64,000 nucleotides of DNA from JAOPZW01 sp963764585. Lineage in GTDB: Bacteria > Actinomycetota > Thermoleophilia > Solirubrobacterales > Solirubrobacteraceae. A model generated the notes under the pieces. The model was not told the origin of the DNA. It saw only the letters and a program-made list of their open reading frames with translations, and ran no database searches. A program made the position numbers and the translations under genes. Of the stretch, positions 1 through 8,327 are shown in pieces (position 1 is the stretch's first letter; each line of letters starts with the position of its first letter). Where the stretch lies: contig CAVXTB010000007.1 in NCBI GenBank assembly GCA_963764585.1, positions 1 through 64,000 on the forward strand. The letters are read 5' to 3'.

Positions 1-53
1 CCCCCGACCCCATCATTACGAGTGATGTGCTCTACCAGCTGAGCTACGTCGGC
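1..53 (-). tRNA. tRNA-Thr (anticodon CGT), 5' part only
   Basis: Read on the minus strand from base 53, the sequence gives a 7-nt acceptor strand (GCCGACG), TA, a D-arm (GCTC...GAGC with AGCTGGTA in the loop) and an anticodon stem CATCA/TGATG enclosing the 7-nt loop CTCGTAA. The anticodon is CGT (plus-strand bases 18-20 read acg), which decodes ACG threonine codons. The variable loop starts before base 1, and the T-arm and 3' acceptor lie outside the window, so the gene is truncated only by the window edge. Confidence 0.9.
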
Positions 54-87
54 GGGGTGGGGGGATGGTAGCGACCGGTCGGGTGCC

Positions 88-93
88 TAGGCT
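88..93 (+). promoter_or_regulatory. -10-like hexamer TAGGCT, leaderless start
   Basis: TAGGCT lies 7 nt before the ATG at 101 with no Shine-Dalgarno sequence between them. It is one of the recurrent TANNNT-N6-8-start arrangements in this window and favours 101 over the earlier in-frame ATG at 65. Confidence 0.45.
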
Positions 94-100
94 GCGAGCG

Positions 101-409
101 ATGGACGTGCATCTCAAGGTGCTCGCCGACGTGTCGCTGGGTGTCGAGCGGGCGGAGACGGCTGCTGGGGAGGGCGCCTTCACGGCGGCGCGGGAGGCGC
201 TTGACGAGGCCGCGCGTGGGCTGCAGGTGCTGCGGGAGCGGTGGCCGGAGATGGCGAGCGGTGAGCGGGCGGTGGTCGGGCGGGCGGCGGCGCCGGTGAG
301 GCAGCGGCTGGACGCGCTCGCCGCGCGGCTCCCGCGCGTGAGCGCACTGACCGACGCCGCGCCTGAGCACGACCCCGAGCAGGAGCAGGATCCGGCGGCC
401 GCGGCCTGA
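101..409 (+). CDS. Small helical hypothetical protein
   Basis: This is a 102-residue, Ala/Glu/Arg-rich protein that should be mostly alpha-helical, with no signal peptide, membrane segment or recognisable catalytic motif. The C-terminal 20 residues are acidic and Ala-rich and look disordered. An in-frame ATG exists at 65, but the second ATG at 101 sits 7 nt after a TAGGCT hexamer and is preferred. It is convergent with the nucleotidyltransferase-like gene, with 5 bases between the stops. I do not recognise a family and assign no function. Confidence 0.5.
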   Translation: MDVHLKVLADVSLGVERAETAAGEGAFTAAREALDEAARGLQVLRERWPEMASGERAVVGRAAAPVRQRLDALAARLPRVSALTDAAPEHDPEQEQDPAAAA

Positions 410-414
410 GTGCG

Positions 415-987
415 TTACCCGGCCGGCACGACAGTCACCCGCGGCCACCGCTCCGTGATCCGCTTGCTCGCCAGCCGCTCCTCGTAGATCTCGAGCGAGG
501 CGCGCGCCGGGTTGTGCCGGAGCACGAGGCCGAGCAGGTCGTCCAGCCCGTGCGGCGCGACGACCAAGAGCGTGTCGTCGGGCTCCAGGCGGACCCCGAC
601 GCAGACCGCGGTCTCCGGGAACGTCGCGACGGCGTCGGTGGTCGACCCCAGCGGCTCGACCGCAAACCCGAAGCGCGACTCGTACCAGAGGTGCACGGCG
701 GCCTGGTTCTTCGCCTGCCACGGGGCGCCCGGCAACCGCGCGCGCAGCGCGTCGGTGACCGCGGTATCGCGCGCCGGCGTCAGGTCGTCCGCATCGAAGA
801 AGCCCACGTCGACGTCCGCGAGCGGGGAGGTGGAGGCGAAGCCGTGCAACCGATCCCACACCGCGGTGCGCAGCGCGCCCGCGCACACGAGCCAGTCCGG
901 CGGGTCGACGTCGCGGGCGGCGCGCAGCGTCTCCATCAGCCACGGCGTCCCCCGCACGATCTCCTCGAACTGCGACGCCGCCGTCAT
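415..987 (-). CDS. Nucleotidyltransferase-like family protein
   Basis: The product is 190 residues and resembles the COG3575-type nucleotidyltransferase-like proteins (YiaC/NTP_transf_6 type). Visible hallmarks are a GAL-R-aVWD segment near residue 40 and the acidic motif ADVDVGFFDADD near residue 60, which matches the D-x-D metal-binding strand of the nucleotidyltransferase fold. A WQAKNQAAVHLW stretch follows near residue 95. The ATG overlaps the MFS stop as ATGA (984-987), so the two genes are translationally coupled. Substrate is unknown; the family name is from motif recognition, not from a search. Confidence 0.75.
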   Translation of the reverse strand: MTAASQFEEIVRGTPWLMETLRAARDVDPPDWLVCAGALRTAVWDRLHGFASTSPLADVDVGFFDADDLTPARDTAVTDALRARLPGAPWQAKNQAAVHLWYESRFGFAVEPLGSTTDAVATFPETAVCVGVRLEPDDTLLVVAPHGLDDLLGLVLRHNPARASLEIYEERLASKRITERWPRVTVVPAG

Positions 988-2381
988 GCGGCGGCGCGGA
1001 CGCGTGCCCGCACTGCCTCGCGCGACGGGATCGCGAAGCACACACCGAGCGCGACCACCGACGCGATGGCGCTCATGACGAACGCGCCCGTGAACCCCGA
1101 CTCGGCCGGGTAGCGGCCGTCCGCGACGTATGACGCAGTGACGATCGCCGCTGCCACCTGCGCCCCGACTGCGCCGCCGATCTGGCGCATGATCGCGTTG
1201 ATCGCGCTTGCCACACCCGTGACTTCGACGGGCACCGCCTCGACGATCAGGTTCGCCATCGCGGCGAAGGCTAGGCCGATGCCCAGGCCGAGCAAGGCGC
1301 CCGCGAGGTAGATGTCGATGCGCGCGTCGTGGGCGATCGCCAGCCAGGTGTAGCTCAGCCCGGCGGCCAGCGCGCCGAGCGCCAGGGGTACGCGCGACCC
1401 GTAGCGCGTGCCGAGCCGGCCGCCCAGCGGCCCGGAGAAGAGCATCACGAACGAGGAGGGCAGGAGGAACAACCCGGACTCGGTCACGGTCGCGTCGAAC
1501 CCGTAGCCGGCGACGGCCGGCGGGGTCTGCACGAGCTGGGGGATGAGGATGAACGAGCCGAACATCGCGAAGCCGATGGCCAGCGCGGCGACGTTGGTCG
1601 TCCACACCGGCCGCGACCTCATCAAGGCGAGGTCGACGAGCGGGTCGACCGTCCGCAGCTCCCACCACGCCCACACGACGAAGAGCACGGCCGAGAGCGC
1701 GAACAGCCCGAGCACACGAAAAGAGCCCCAGCCCCACACGTTGCCCTCGCTGATCGGCAGCAGCAAAGCCAACAACGCGGCCGAAAGCAGCACGCCGCCG
1801 AGCCAGTCGATTCGCGCGCGCACGCGCACGGGGGACTCGGGCACCCACCGCCACACGGCGAAAGCGGCGATCGCGGTGGTCACCACCGACAGCCAGAAGA
1901 TCCAGGAGACGTCGAAGTGGTCGACCAGCACGCCCGCCAAAACCAGCCCCGCCCCGCCGCCGATGCCGAACGTCGCCGAGATCGTCCCGATCCCGGTGGC
2001 GACCTCGTCGGGCGGGAACTCGTCGCGGATGATCCCGATCGCCAGTGGGAAGATCGCGCCGCCGGCGCCCTGGATCGCGCGGCCCAGGATCAGCACTTCC
2101 AAAGACGACCCGAGCGCCGCCACGACCGACCCGGCGCCGAACACCGCCAGCGAGATCAGCAGCCAGCGCTCCTTGCCGTGCATGTCGCCCAACCGCCCGA
2201 ACAGCGGCGTGGCGACCGAGGACGTCAGGAGGAACGCGGTCAGCAGCCAGGTCGCGTCGGCGGGATCGGCCCCCAGCTCGCGCTGCAGGTCGGGCAGCGC
2301 CGGGATGACCATCGTCTGCGCAAGCGCATAGGCCAGGCCCGCCCCGGCAAGCGGCAGCAGCTTGCGGACCGTCGGGCTCAC
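984..2381 (-). CDS. MFS transporter, DHA2-type drug:H+ antiporter
   Basis: This 465-residue polytopic membrane protein has the length and layout of 14-helix DHA2 exporters. Signature A appears after helix 2 (LFGRLGDMHGKERWL, about residues 60-74). The helix 4-5 segment carries GRAIQGAGGAIFPLAIGIIRD, and the motif-C-like GIGGGAGLVLAGVLVD follows. It is expected to expel small hydrophobic compounds using the proton gradient; no substrate can be read from sequence. The start is GTG at 2381. It is the first gene of a two-gene unit with the nucleotidyltransferase-like gene and is divergent from the PHP gene. Confidence 0.85.
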   Translation of the reverse strand: MSPTVRKLLPLAGAGLAYALAQTMVIPALPDLQRELGADPADATWLLTAFLLTSSVATPLFGRLGDMHGKERWLLISLAVFGAGSVVAALGSSLEVLILGRAIQGAGGAIFPLAIGIIRDEFPPDEVATGIGTISATFGIGGGAGLVLAGVLVDHFDVSWIFWLSVVTTAIAAFAVWRWVPESPVRVRARIDWLGGVLLSAALLALLLPISEGNVWGWGSFRVLGLFALSAVLFVVWAWWELRTVDPLVDLALMRSRPVWTTNVAALAIGFAMFGSFILIPQLVQTPPAVAGYGFDATVTESGLFLLPSSFVMLFSGPLGGRLGTRYGSRVPLALGALAAGLSYTWLAIAHDARIDIYLAGALLGLGIGLAFAAMANLIVEAVPVEVTGVASAINAIMRQIGGAVGAQVAAAIVTASYVADGRYPAESGFTGAFVMSAIASVVALGVCFAIPSREAVRARVRAAA

Positions 2382-2438
2382 CGCGGCGCCTGTGCTTGCA
2401 CACCTCGATCATTAGCACGTTAAGCATCTCAGCGCGGC

Positions 2439-2444
2439 TAGGGT
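2439..2444 (+). promoter_or_regulatory. -10-like hexamer TAGGGT, leaderless start
   Basis: TAGGGT ends 6 nt before the GTG at 2451, too close for a 5' leader with a ribosome-binding site. It fits the recurring start module of the window and supports the GTG start of the PHP gene. Confidence 0.45.
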
Positions 2445-2450
2445 GCCAAA

Positions 2451-3299
2451 GTGCCCGCCCCGGCCTTCGACCTCCAGGCGCACTCGACCGCGTCGGACGG
2501 CGCGCTACCGCCGCGGGCGGTCGTTGCGGCTGCCGCCGACGCGGGTGTGGAGCTGCTGGCGCTGACCGACCATGACACGGTGGACGGCGTCGACGAGGCG
2601 CTGCAGGCGAGCCTGGCTCGCGGCCTCCGTCTCGTCCCGGCGGTCGAGCTCTCCGCCCTGGATCGCGACGGCGACGACCTGCACATCCTCGGCTACCGGA
2701 TCGACCACAGGGCGCCCGCGCTCAACGACGCGCTCGCCGCCTTCCGCGCCGATCGCGCCGCTCGCGCGGTGCGCATGGCCGAGGCGCTTCGCGCCTGCGG
2801 GCTTGCGCTGGACCTGCCTCAGCGCGCCTCGATCGGCCGTCCTCACCTCGCTCAGGCCGCCTTTGACCATCCGGCCAACAGGATGCGCCTCGAAGGCGAG
2901 CAGATCGTGAACGCCTCGCAACTTCTCGAGGCCTATTTGGTGCCAGGAGCGCCGGCATTCCGCCCCCGGACGACGCCAACAGTCGCCGAGGCGATCGCCG
3001 TCGTCCACGAGGCGGGCGGCGTCGCGGTCTGGGCGCACCCGTTCTGGGACGTCGGGCACCCCGACGCCGTGCTCGACACGATCGAGCGGTTCGTGAAGCT
3101 GGGCATCGACGGGGTCGAGGCCTTCTACCCGACGCACGACGCCGTCCGCGCGAGCCTGATCGTCGAGCGCTGCGCCGAGCGGGGCCTGCTGGCCACCGGC
3201 TCGGCCGACTTCCACGGGCCCAACCACCCGCGCTTCAACCGCTTCCGCGCCTTCGAGCTGCACGGCCTTCAGCCGAACCTCGGCCCGATTGCCGCGTAG
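2451..3299 (+). CDS. PHP-domain phosphoesterase (RNase AM/TrpH-like)
   Basis: The 282-residue protein is a complete PHP (polymerase and histidinol phosphatase) domain. Metal-ligand motifs are HSTASDG at residues 11-17, LTDHDT near 40, the VELS segment near 65, AHPFWD near 200 and SADFHG near 255. This arrangement is that of the TrpH/RnaAM family, which hydrolyses 3',5'-nucleoside bisphosphates or trims 5' ends of RNA. The family commonly has the insertion seen between residues 95 and 185. The start is GTG, 6 nt after a TAGGGT hexamer. The opposite strand is occupied for most of its length by the open tail of the next gene's reading frame. Confidence 0.85.
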   Translation: MPAPAFDLQAHSTASDGALPPRAVVAAAADAGVELLALTDHDTVDGVDEALQASLARGLRLVPAVELSALDRDGDDLHILGYRIDHRAPALNDALAAFRADRAARAVRMAEALRACGLALDLPQRASIGRPHLAQAAFDHPANRMRLEGEQIVNASQLLEAYLVPGAPAFRPRTTPTVAEAIAVVHEAGGVAVWAHPFWDVGHPDAVLDTIERFVKLGIDGVEAFYPTHDAVRASLIVERCAERGLLATGSADFHGPNHPRFNRFRAFELHGLQPNLGPIAA

Positions 3300-4076
3300 C
3301 GCCAGCAGCGCGGCGTAGACGAGCACGGCGAGGATCGACGTCGCGCTGAGCGCGAGCCCCGCCGCGAGCGCGCCCGCTCCGCCGCTGACCACCAGCAGCG
3401 CACCCGGCGGCGCCGACGGCCCCAGCGGCAGCAGCCCGAACAAGCCCAGTGCCGCGAAGGCCGCCGCCGCGGCGGCGGGCGAGGCGTCGAGGCCCACGAC
3501 AGCGAGCGCCAACCACACGCGCGCCACGCCGCAGGCGACCACGCAGCCGACCAGCGCTGCGAGCGCGGCGCGGCGCCGGGCATCGGCCAGCACGGCCAGC
3601 CCGCGCGTGGCGCGGCGTCCCGCGGCCAACCGAGCGCCGACGAGGATCGCCACGGCGGCCAAAGGCGCCCACCACGCGCCGGTCAGCGCGAGCATCGCGG
3701 CGGCGCCGGCGACCTCGAGCAGGAAGATCGGCACGTCGGCGACCGCGACGTGCGCCGGGTGCGGCGTCTCGCTCGGCGCGAGGCGGCGCAGCAGCGCGAC
3801 GCGCGCGGGCATCGCCGCGTGGGCCTCGAGCGAGCCGGCGACGAACGCGCCCGCGTTGGCCGCGTGGATCGCCGCGCGCGACGGCGGGGCGCCCGCGATC
3901 GCCGCCAGCGACAGCCGCCAGGCCTCCGAGCGCGCGACGAGCGAGACGAGGTGCAGGCCGGCCAGGCCGAACAGCGCGCCCGCCGGCACGGTGGCGGCGG
4001 CCTCGGCCAGGGCGTCGCGGCGCAACAGGCACAGGACGACCAGTCCGCCCATGCCGAGAATCCCCACGATCCGCAT
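2505..4076 (-). CDS. Flippase-like (UPF0104/LPG-synthase-type) membrane protein with an anomalous open tail
   Basis: From the ATG at 4076 the first about 262 residues form a polytopic membrane protein with at least six hydrophobic segments. It resembles the lysylphosphatidylglycerol-synthase/flippase-like (UPF0104) family and is clearly paralogous to the gene at 35498-36598: both share an L(V/A)ARSEAW-type motif after the second helix and a PARV/AARIA-LRR motif near residue 100. The recognisable domain ends near base 3290, yet the frame stays open to 2505, about 795 bases antisense to the PHP gene. The extra about 260 residues are probably not real protein; one deleted base near 3290 would give a stop at 3269. 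The start is supported by a GGCGAG sequence just before the ATG. Confidence 0.55.
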   Translation of the reverse strand: MRIVGILGMGGLVVLCLLRRDALAEAAATVPAGALFGLAGLHLVSLVARSEAWRLSLAAIAGAPPSRAAIHAANAGAFVAGSLEAHAAMPARVALLRRLAPSETPHPAHVAVADVPIFLLEVAGAAAMLALTGAWWAPLAAVAILVGARLAAGRRATRGLAVLADARRRAALAALVGCVVACGVARVWLALAVVGLDASPAAAAAAFAALGLFGLLPLGPSAPPGALLVVSGGAGALAAGLALSATSILAVLVYAALLALRGNRAEVRLKAVQLEGAEAVEARVVGPVEVGRAGGQQAPLGAALDDQARADGVVRRVEGLDPVDAQLHEPLDRVEHGVGVPDVPERVRPDRDAARLVDDGDRLGDCWRRPGAECRRSWHQIGLEKLRGVHDLLAFEAHPVGRMVKGGLSEVRTADRGALRQVQRKPAGAKRLGHAHRASGAIGAEGGERVVERGRPVVDPVAEDVQVVAVAIQGGELDRRDETEAASQARLQRLVDAVHRVMVGQRQQLHTRVGGSRNDRPRR

Positions 4077-4194
4077 CTCGCCGCACGTTTTCCCTGCAAT
4101 GCTGGATGTTCTGGTTATCGGGCGGTGATCGGATCGTGGTGATTTCGTTACCGCGCTCGCGCGCCGGACGCCCACCCGCTACAAGTCCCGCTCG

Positions 4195-4284
4195 ATGGCC
4201 TTCCTGAGGCGCCATGGCCGCGGCTTTCTCATCGTCGCCGCCGGCATCCTCACCAGCGCGCTGACCTATCACGCGTCTGTCTGA
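4195..4284 (+). CDS. Possible 29-residue membrane microprotein
   Basis: ATG at 4195 opens a short frame with a basic start (MAFLRRHGRG) followed by a hydrophobic stretch (FLIVAAGILTSALTY) and a stop at 4282-4284. The pattern is that of a single-pass small protein, and it lies 18 bases upstream of uppP on the same strand. There is no convincing ribosome-binding site and such a short frame could be chance. Confidence 0.2.
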   Translation: MAFLRRHGRGFLIVAAGILTSALTYHASV

Positions 4285-4302
4285 GTAGCCTGCGGCGTCG
4301 TC

Positions 4303-5121
4303 GTGGACGCCCTGCAAGCCATCGTCCTCGGGATCGTGCAGGGGCTGACCGAGTTCCTGCCGGTCTCGAGCACCGCCCACCTGCGCATCGTGCCCGCCTT
4401 CTTCGGCTGGGAGGATCCCGGCGCGGCGTTCACCGCCGTCGTGCAGCTGGGCACGATGGCGGCCGTCCTCGTCTACTTCCGCCACGAGCTGTGGAAGATC
4501 GCGTCGGCATGGGTGCGCTCGGTCCTCGCGCGCGAGCGCCAGCCGCGCGATCCCGACGCGCGCATGGGCTGGTACATCGTCCTGGGCACGATCCCGATCG
4601 CGATCCTGGGCCTGGCGTTCAAGGACACGATCGAGAACCAGTTCCGCACGCTCGAGCTCATCGGGTCGGCGCTCGTGCTGTTCTCCTTCGTGATGCTGCG
4701 CGCCGAGGCGGTCTCGCGACGCGACCGCGAGCTGACGGACCTCACCCGCCGCGACGGGCTCATCATCGGCTGCGCGCAGGCGCTGGCGCTCGTGCCCGGC
4801 GTGTCGCGCTCGGGCGCGACGATCTCGGCCGGCCTGTTCCTGGACTTCGACCGCCAGGCCGCCGCGCGCTACTCGTTCCTGCTGTCGGTGCCCGCGGTCG
4901 TGCTGTCGGGCCTCTTCGAGCTGCGCCACGTCGGCGAGGGCGGCGGCGCGCCGGCGGGCGCGACCGCGCTCGCGACGCTGCTGGCCTTCATCGTCGGGTA
5001 CGCGTCGATCGCCTGGCTGCTGCGCTTCGTCGTGTACCACTCGATCGGCGTCTTCGCCGCCTACCGCATCGTGCTCGGCCTGATCGTGATCGTGCTCGCC
5101 GCGACGAACGTCATCAGCTAA
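4303..5121 (+). CDS. uppP: Undecaprenyl-diphosphatase UppP (BacA)
   Basis: UppP dephosphorylates undecaprenyl diphosphate in the membrane so that the carrier lipid can be reused for peptidoglycan and other surface polymers; overexpression gives bacitracin resistance. The 272-residue protein has the family length. Its two signatures are present: GLTEFLPVSSTAHL near residues 15-28 and LVPGVSRSGATISAG near residue 160, which holds the catalytic PGxSRSxxT element. About eight membrane segments are visible. The start is GTG at 4303; a TAGCCT hexamer lies 11 nt upstream. Confidence 0.95.
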   Translation: MDALQAIVLGIVQGLTEFLPVSSTAHLRIVPAFFGWEDPGAAFTAVVQLGTMAAVLVYFRHELWKIASAWVRSVLARERQPRDPDARMGWYIVLGTIPIAILGLAFKDTIENQFRTLELIGSALVLFSFVMLRAEAVSRRDRELTDLTRRDGLIIGCAQALALVPGVSRSGATISAGLFLDFDRQAAARYSFLLSVPAVVLSGLFELRHVGEGGGAPAGATALATLLAFIVGYASIAWLLRFVVYHSIGVFAAYRIVLGLIVIVLAATNVIS

Positions 5122-5140
5122 CCGGCGCACGCCTCCCGGA

Positions 5141-5169
5141 CCCCGTGCAGAATAAGACACGGGGCGCTG
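5141..5169 (+). terminator. Putative terminator after uppP
   Basis: CCCCGTG (5141-5147) can pair with CACGGGG (5158-5164) across a 10-nt AT-richer loop, followed closely by a CGCTGTTTGT stretch. It lies 20 bases after the uppP stop. The stem is perfect but the U-tract is weak. Confidence 0.4.
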
Positions 5170-5196
5170 TTTGTAACGAATCAGGCAGGAGGCGAG

Positions 5197-6642
5197 ATGG
5201 TTGCATGCGTGCGCGCGGGAGCGCTCGCGGCGGTGATGGCGGCGGCCTGCGCGTCGAGCGCGGCAGCCGCATTCGACCCCGCGGTCGAGGCCACGAACTT
5301 CTCCAAGACCCAGGAGCGCGCGACGATCTACAGCACGCCGCAGTACCAGCTGGAGCTGCGGCGGATCGGAGCGCAGAACTCGGCCGAGGCGCTCGCCATC
5401 CAGGCTGCCGATCCCGAGCGCTCCTTCCAGGCCAACCTGTGCGCCGGCGGCCAGGACGGATGCGCGGGCGACGTCCGCCTCTACGACTGGGGCCCCAAGG
5501 GCTACGGCATCGTCGAGAAGGTGCTCTTCACCGCGCGCAACGGCGCGACGATCTCCGGCCACGTGTGGGCGACGAAGGCGGGGCCCGCGCAGCGCCCGGG
5601 CATCGTCATCACCAACGGCTCGGTGCAGGCCAACGAGCCGCTGTACTGGTTCGCGGCCCAGACGCTCGCGAAGGCCGGCTACGTCGTGCTGACCTGGGAC
5701 CCGCAGGGCCAGGGCCAGTCCGACACCCGCGGCGAGGCGCCCGACGAGAACGAGGGCTTCCCCGCCCAGAGCGACGGGCGCCCGTTCTTCGACGGCACCG
5801 AGGACGCCCTGAACTTCTTCCTCTCGACGCCAGGCCAGCGCTACGAGCCGGTGCCGAGCTGCTCCACGGGCACGAGCCACGCGCCCAAGCAGGATCGCCG
5901 CGTCGCGGCGGGCCTCGATGCCGCCTACAACCCGCTGTGGCAGATGCTCGATCCCGCGCGGATCGGCATCGCGGGCCACTCCTACGGCGCCGCGGGCGTC
6001 TCCTACGTCGGGCAGGCCGATCCACGTGTCAAGGCGATCGTCGCCTGGGACAACCTCGCGAGCACCGACCCCAACGGCCCGAGCGGGAGCTTCCCGCCCG
6101 GCGAGGCCGGCTGTCCGGCCGACCCGTCGCAGCGCACCCCGGCGCCGATCACCAAGCCGGCGCTGGGAATCTCGGCCGACTACGGCCTGCCGCCGACGCC
6201 CAACACGTCACAGCCCGATCCGGGGGCGAAGTCCACGGAGTCGCACCTCTACAGCGACGCCGGCGTCGACACCGGCGAGATCATCATCCGCGGCGGCTCG
6301 CACCTGGACTTCTCGTTCATCCCCAACCACGCCTTCGGCGCCAGCCTGCGCGGCCCGGACCTGACCGCCTGGTACACGACGGCGTGGTTCGACAAGTACG
6401 TCAAGGGCGACCCGACGGCCGACCGGCGGCTGCTGACCAACCGCTGGCGCCACGACGGCGCCGAGGCCGCGATCGACCCCGGCCACGACGGCAACGCGTT
6501 CTCGTTCTACTACCCGTCGCGCCTGGACATCGCCGGCGCCGACTGCGAGGACCTGCGCGCCGGCTGCCCGGCGCTCAGCGACGACGACGGCTACCCGGGC
6601 GAGTACTCGTACGTGGCGATCGCGCGATCACCGGACACCTAG
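5197..6642 (+). CDS. Secreted alpha/beta hydrolase
   Basis: The 481-residue protein begins with a Sec signal peptide (basic start, Ala-rich core, likely cleavage near residue 25). An alpha/beta-hydrolase fold follows: LTWDPQGQGQSDT near residue 170 is the oxyanion-side strand, and GHSYGAAG near residue 266 is the nucleophile elbow with the catalytic Ser. RGGSHLDFSF near residue 365 probably supplies the His. Several Cys pairs (for example CAGGQDGCAGD, CEDLRAGC) suggest extracellular disulfides. A strong GCAGGAGGCGAG ribosome-binding site precedes the ATG. The substrate (ester, amide or similar) cannot be told. Its stop overlaps the convergent TetR gene by 15 bases. Confidence 0.8.
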   Translation: MVACVRAGALAAVMAAACASSAAAAFDPAVEATNFSKTQERATIYSTPQYQLELRRIGAQNSAEALAIQAADPERSFQANLCAGGQDGCAGDVRLYDWGPKGYGIVEKVLFTARNGATISGHVWATKAGPAQRPGIVITNGSVQANEPLYWFAAQTLAKAGYVVLTWDPQGQGQSDTRGEAPDENEGFPAQSDGRPFFDGTEDALNFFLSTPGQRYEPVPSCSTGTSHAPKQDRRVAAGLDAAYNPLWQMLDPARIGIAGHSYGAAGVSYVGQADPRVKAIVAWDNLASTDPNGPSGSFPPGEAGCPADPSQRTPAPITKPALGISADYGLPPTPNTSQPDPGAKSTESHLYSDAGVDTGEIIIRGGSHLDFSFIPNHAFGASLRGPDLTAWYTTAWFDKYVKGDPTADRRLLTNRWRHDGAEAAIDPGHDGNAFSFYYPSRLDIAGADCEDLRAGCPALSDDDGYPGEYSYVAIARSPDT

Positions 6643-7218
6643 CAGCGCCGCCTCGACCGCGCGCAGGCGCTCGACGTCGCCGCGCATCCCGGCCACCGCG
6701 TCGCTGAACAGGAAGGCCTCGGCGAGCTTGACGATCGCGTAGGCGAGCGTGTCGATCTCGACAGCCGGCTCGTAGTGGCCGGCGCGGACCTCGTCGTCGA
6801 TGACCTCGGCGATCAGCGCGACGATCCGCGGCTGCACGACGCCGGCGCCCGACGTGATGATGCGCAGCGCCGCGTCGCGCTCGGCCTCGACGAAGCGCCG
6901 CAGCGCCGGCGCGTCGGCGAGGCTGCGGTTGAAGCGATCGAAGGTGTCCAGCAGCGCCGGGGCGCCGCGGCCCCGCGCGTGCGCTCGGGCATCTTCGAGC
7001 AGCGGCTCGGCCGCGCGCACGAGGACCGCGCCGATGAGCCCCTCGCGCGAGCCGAACCAGCGGTAGATCGTCGCGCGCCCGAGCCCCAGCGCCGCCGCGA
7101 TGGCCAGCACGTCGATGCGCTGACCGCGCAGGTAGCGCTCCATCGCCGTCGCGAGCACGTCCTCGCGACTGGCGGCCGCCGGACGGCCGCGGGGCCGCAC
7201 GCTCGGGGCCGGATCCAT
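6628..7218 (-). CDS. TetR/AcrR family regulator (QsdR-like)
   Basis: A 196-residue one-domain-plus-ligand-domain repressor. The N-terminal helix-turn-helix is visible at about residues 18-62 (RGRPAAASREDVL..., then AIAAALGLGRATIYRWFGSR). The wording of the HTH and the RYLRGQRIDV segment resemble the QsdR group of TetR proteins. The C-terminal half is the variable ligand-binding domain. It is convergent with the secreted hydrolase and divergent from the FN3/FecR cassette, so either could be its target. ATG at 7218 is 7 nt downstream of a TAACGT hexamer, suggesting a leaderless transcript. Confidence 0.85.
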   Translation of the reverse strand: MDPAPSVRPRGRPAAASREDVLATAMERYLRGQRIDVLAIAAALGLGRATIYRWFGSREGLIGAVLVRAAEPLLEDARAHARGRGAPALLDTFDRFNRSLADAPALRRFVEAERDAALRIITSGAGVVQPRIVALIAEVIDDEVRAGHYEPAVEIDTLAYAIVKLAEAFLFSDAVAGMRGDVERLRAVEAALLGVR

Positions 7219-7225
7219 CCGATTG

Positions 7226-7231
7226 ACGTTA
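7226..7231 (-). promoter_or_regulatory. -10-like hexamer TAACGT, leaderless start
   Basis: On the minus strand TAACGT is followed by 7 nt and the ATG of the TetR gene. No ribosome-binding site fits in the gap. Confidence 0.4.
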
Positions 7232-7299
7232 GCGGCGCACCGCTCGGCTGTTCGTCTAGGCCGCTCAAGGGCCGGCTGCAACCGCCCGATCCAACCCTT

Positions 7300-8322
7300 G
7301 TGCGGAAGCCTTACACGGTCCTGCTGCCTGTCCTCGCGGTCGTGGCCGCCGCGTGCGCGGCGCCGATCGCCGCTGCGGATTCCAGCGCCGACCCGCCGAC
7401 GGTCGCGACGCAGGCGCCGGCCGACGTGACGCCCGCCGCGGCGCTCCTCCAGGGGAGCGTCGACGACGACGGCGGGCACACCGACACCTACTGGTTCGAG
7501 CTCGGGCCCACCACCGCGTACGGCACCACCACGGCGCAGAGAACGACGAAGAAGAGCCACCTCGACGTCCAGCAGGGCGTCGGCGGGCTGGCCAAGGCCA
7601 CGACGTACCACGTCCGCTTCGCGGCCTCCAACGAGCACGGCGTGTCGTACGGCGCCGACATGACCTTCACCACCGAGGACGTGCCCGCCGCGTCGCCGAT
7701 CCCGGCGGCCAAGGCCCCGGTGGACATGCCCGGCGACGACGCGAGCAGCGGCGCCGGCGACTCGGCGCTCGCGCCTCCCGCGCCGCCCGAGCTCGGCCAC
7801 AGCGTCGGCGTCGCCGCCGGCCACGGCACGGTGCTCGTGCGCGTCCCGGGCGCGTCGCGCCCCGTCGCGCTGACCGCCGCGGCCTCGGTGCCCGTCGGCG
7901 CGATCCTCGACACGCGGCGCGGCAGCGTGCAGCTGAAGACCGAGCTGCCGGGCGGCACCACGCAGACCGGCACCTTCCACGGCGGCCTCTTCGAGGTGCG
8001 CCAGCCCGCCGGCGGGCGCGGGATGACCGAGCTCGTCCTGCGCGGCGCGCTGCCCACGTGCCCCGCCGCCGGTGCGCGCGTCGCGGCCGCCGCGACCAAG
8101 CGCCCGCCGCGCGCGCTGTGGGGCCGCGACGACCACGGGCGCTTCCGCACCCGTGCCAGCAACAGCGTCGCCACCGTGCGCGGCACGCAGTGGTACGTCG
8201 CCGATCGCTGCGACGGCACGCTGACGCGCGTGACGAAGGGCAGCGTCTCGGTGCGCGACCTCAAGGCCGACCGCACCGTCCTCGTGCGCGCCGGACACAG
8301 CTACCTCGCGAAGGGGCGTTAG
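7300..8322 (+). CDS. Exported FN3/FecR-like protein, paralogue 1
   Basis: The 340-residue protein has an N-terminal signal peptide (about residues 1-26). An FN3-like beta domain follows (about 33-126) with the TYWFELG and TTAYG wording seen in many actinobacterial surface proteins. After a Pro/Ala linker comes a FecR-like region in two parts: 164-236 (HSVGVAAGHG, VPVGAILDTRRGSV, FHGGLFEVRQ) and 288-337 (VRGTQWYV, VTKGSVSVRDL, VLVRAGHSYLAK). The product should lie outside the membrane. The start is GTG; no good ribosome-binding site is seen. It heads the row paralogue 1-2-3-CHASE2/HD-GYP with gaps of 5, 0 and 3 bases, so it is almost certainly one transcript. Confidence 0.75.
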   Translation: MRKPYTVLLPVLAVVAAACAAPIAAADSSADPPTVATQAPADVTPAAALLQGSVDDDGGHTDTYWFELGPTTAYGTTTAQRTTKKSHLDVQQGVGGLAKATTYHVRFAASNEHGVSYGADMTFTTEDVPAASPIPAAKAPVDMPGDDASSGAGDSALAPPAPPELGHSVGVAAGHGTVLVRVPGASRPVALTAAASVPVGAILDTRRGSVQLKTELPGGTTQTGTFHGGLFEVRQPAGGRGMTELVLRGALPTCPAAGARVAAAATKRPPRALWGRDDHGRFRTRASNSVATVRGTQWYVADRCDGTLTRVTKGSVSVRDLKADRTVLVRAGHSYLAKGR

Positions 8323-8327
8323 GCCCG

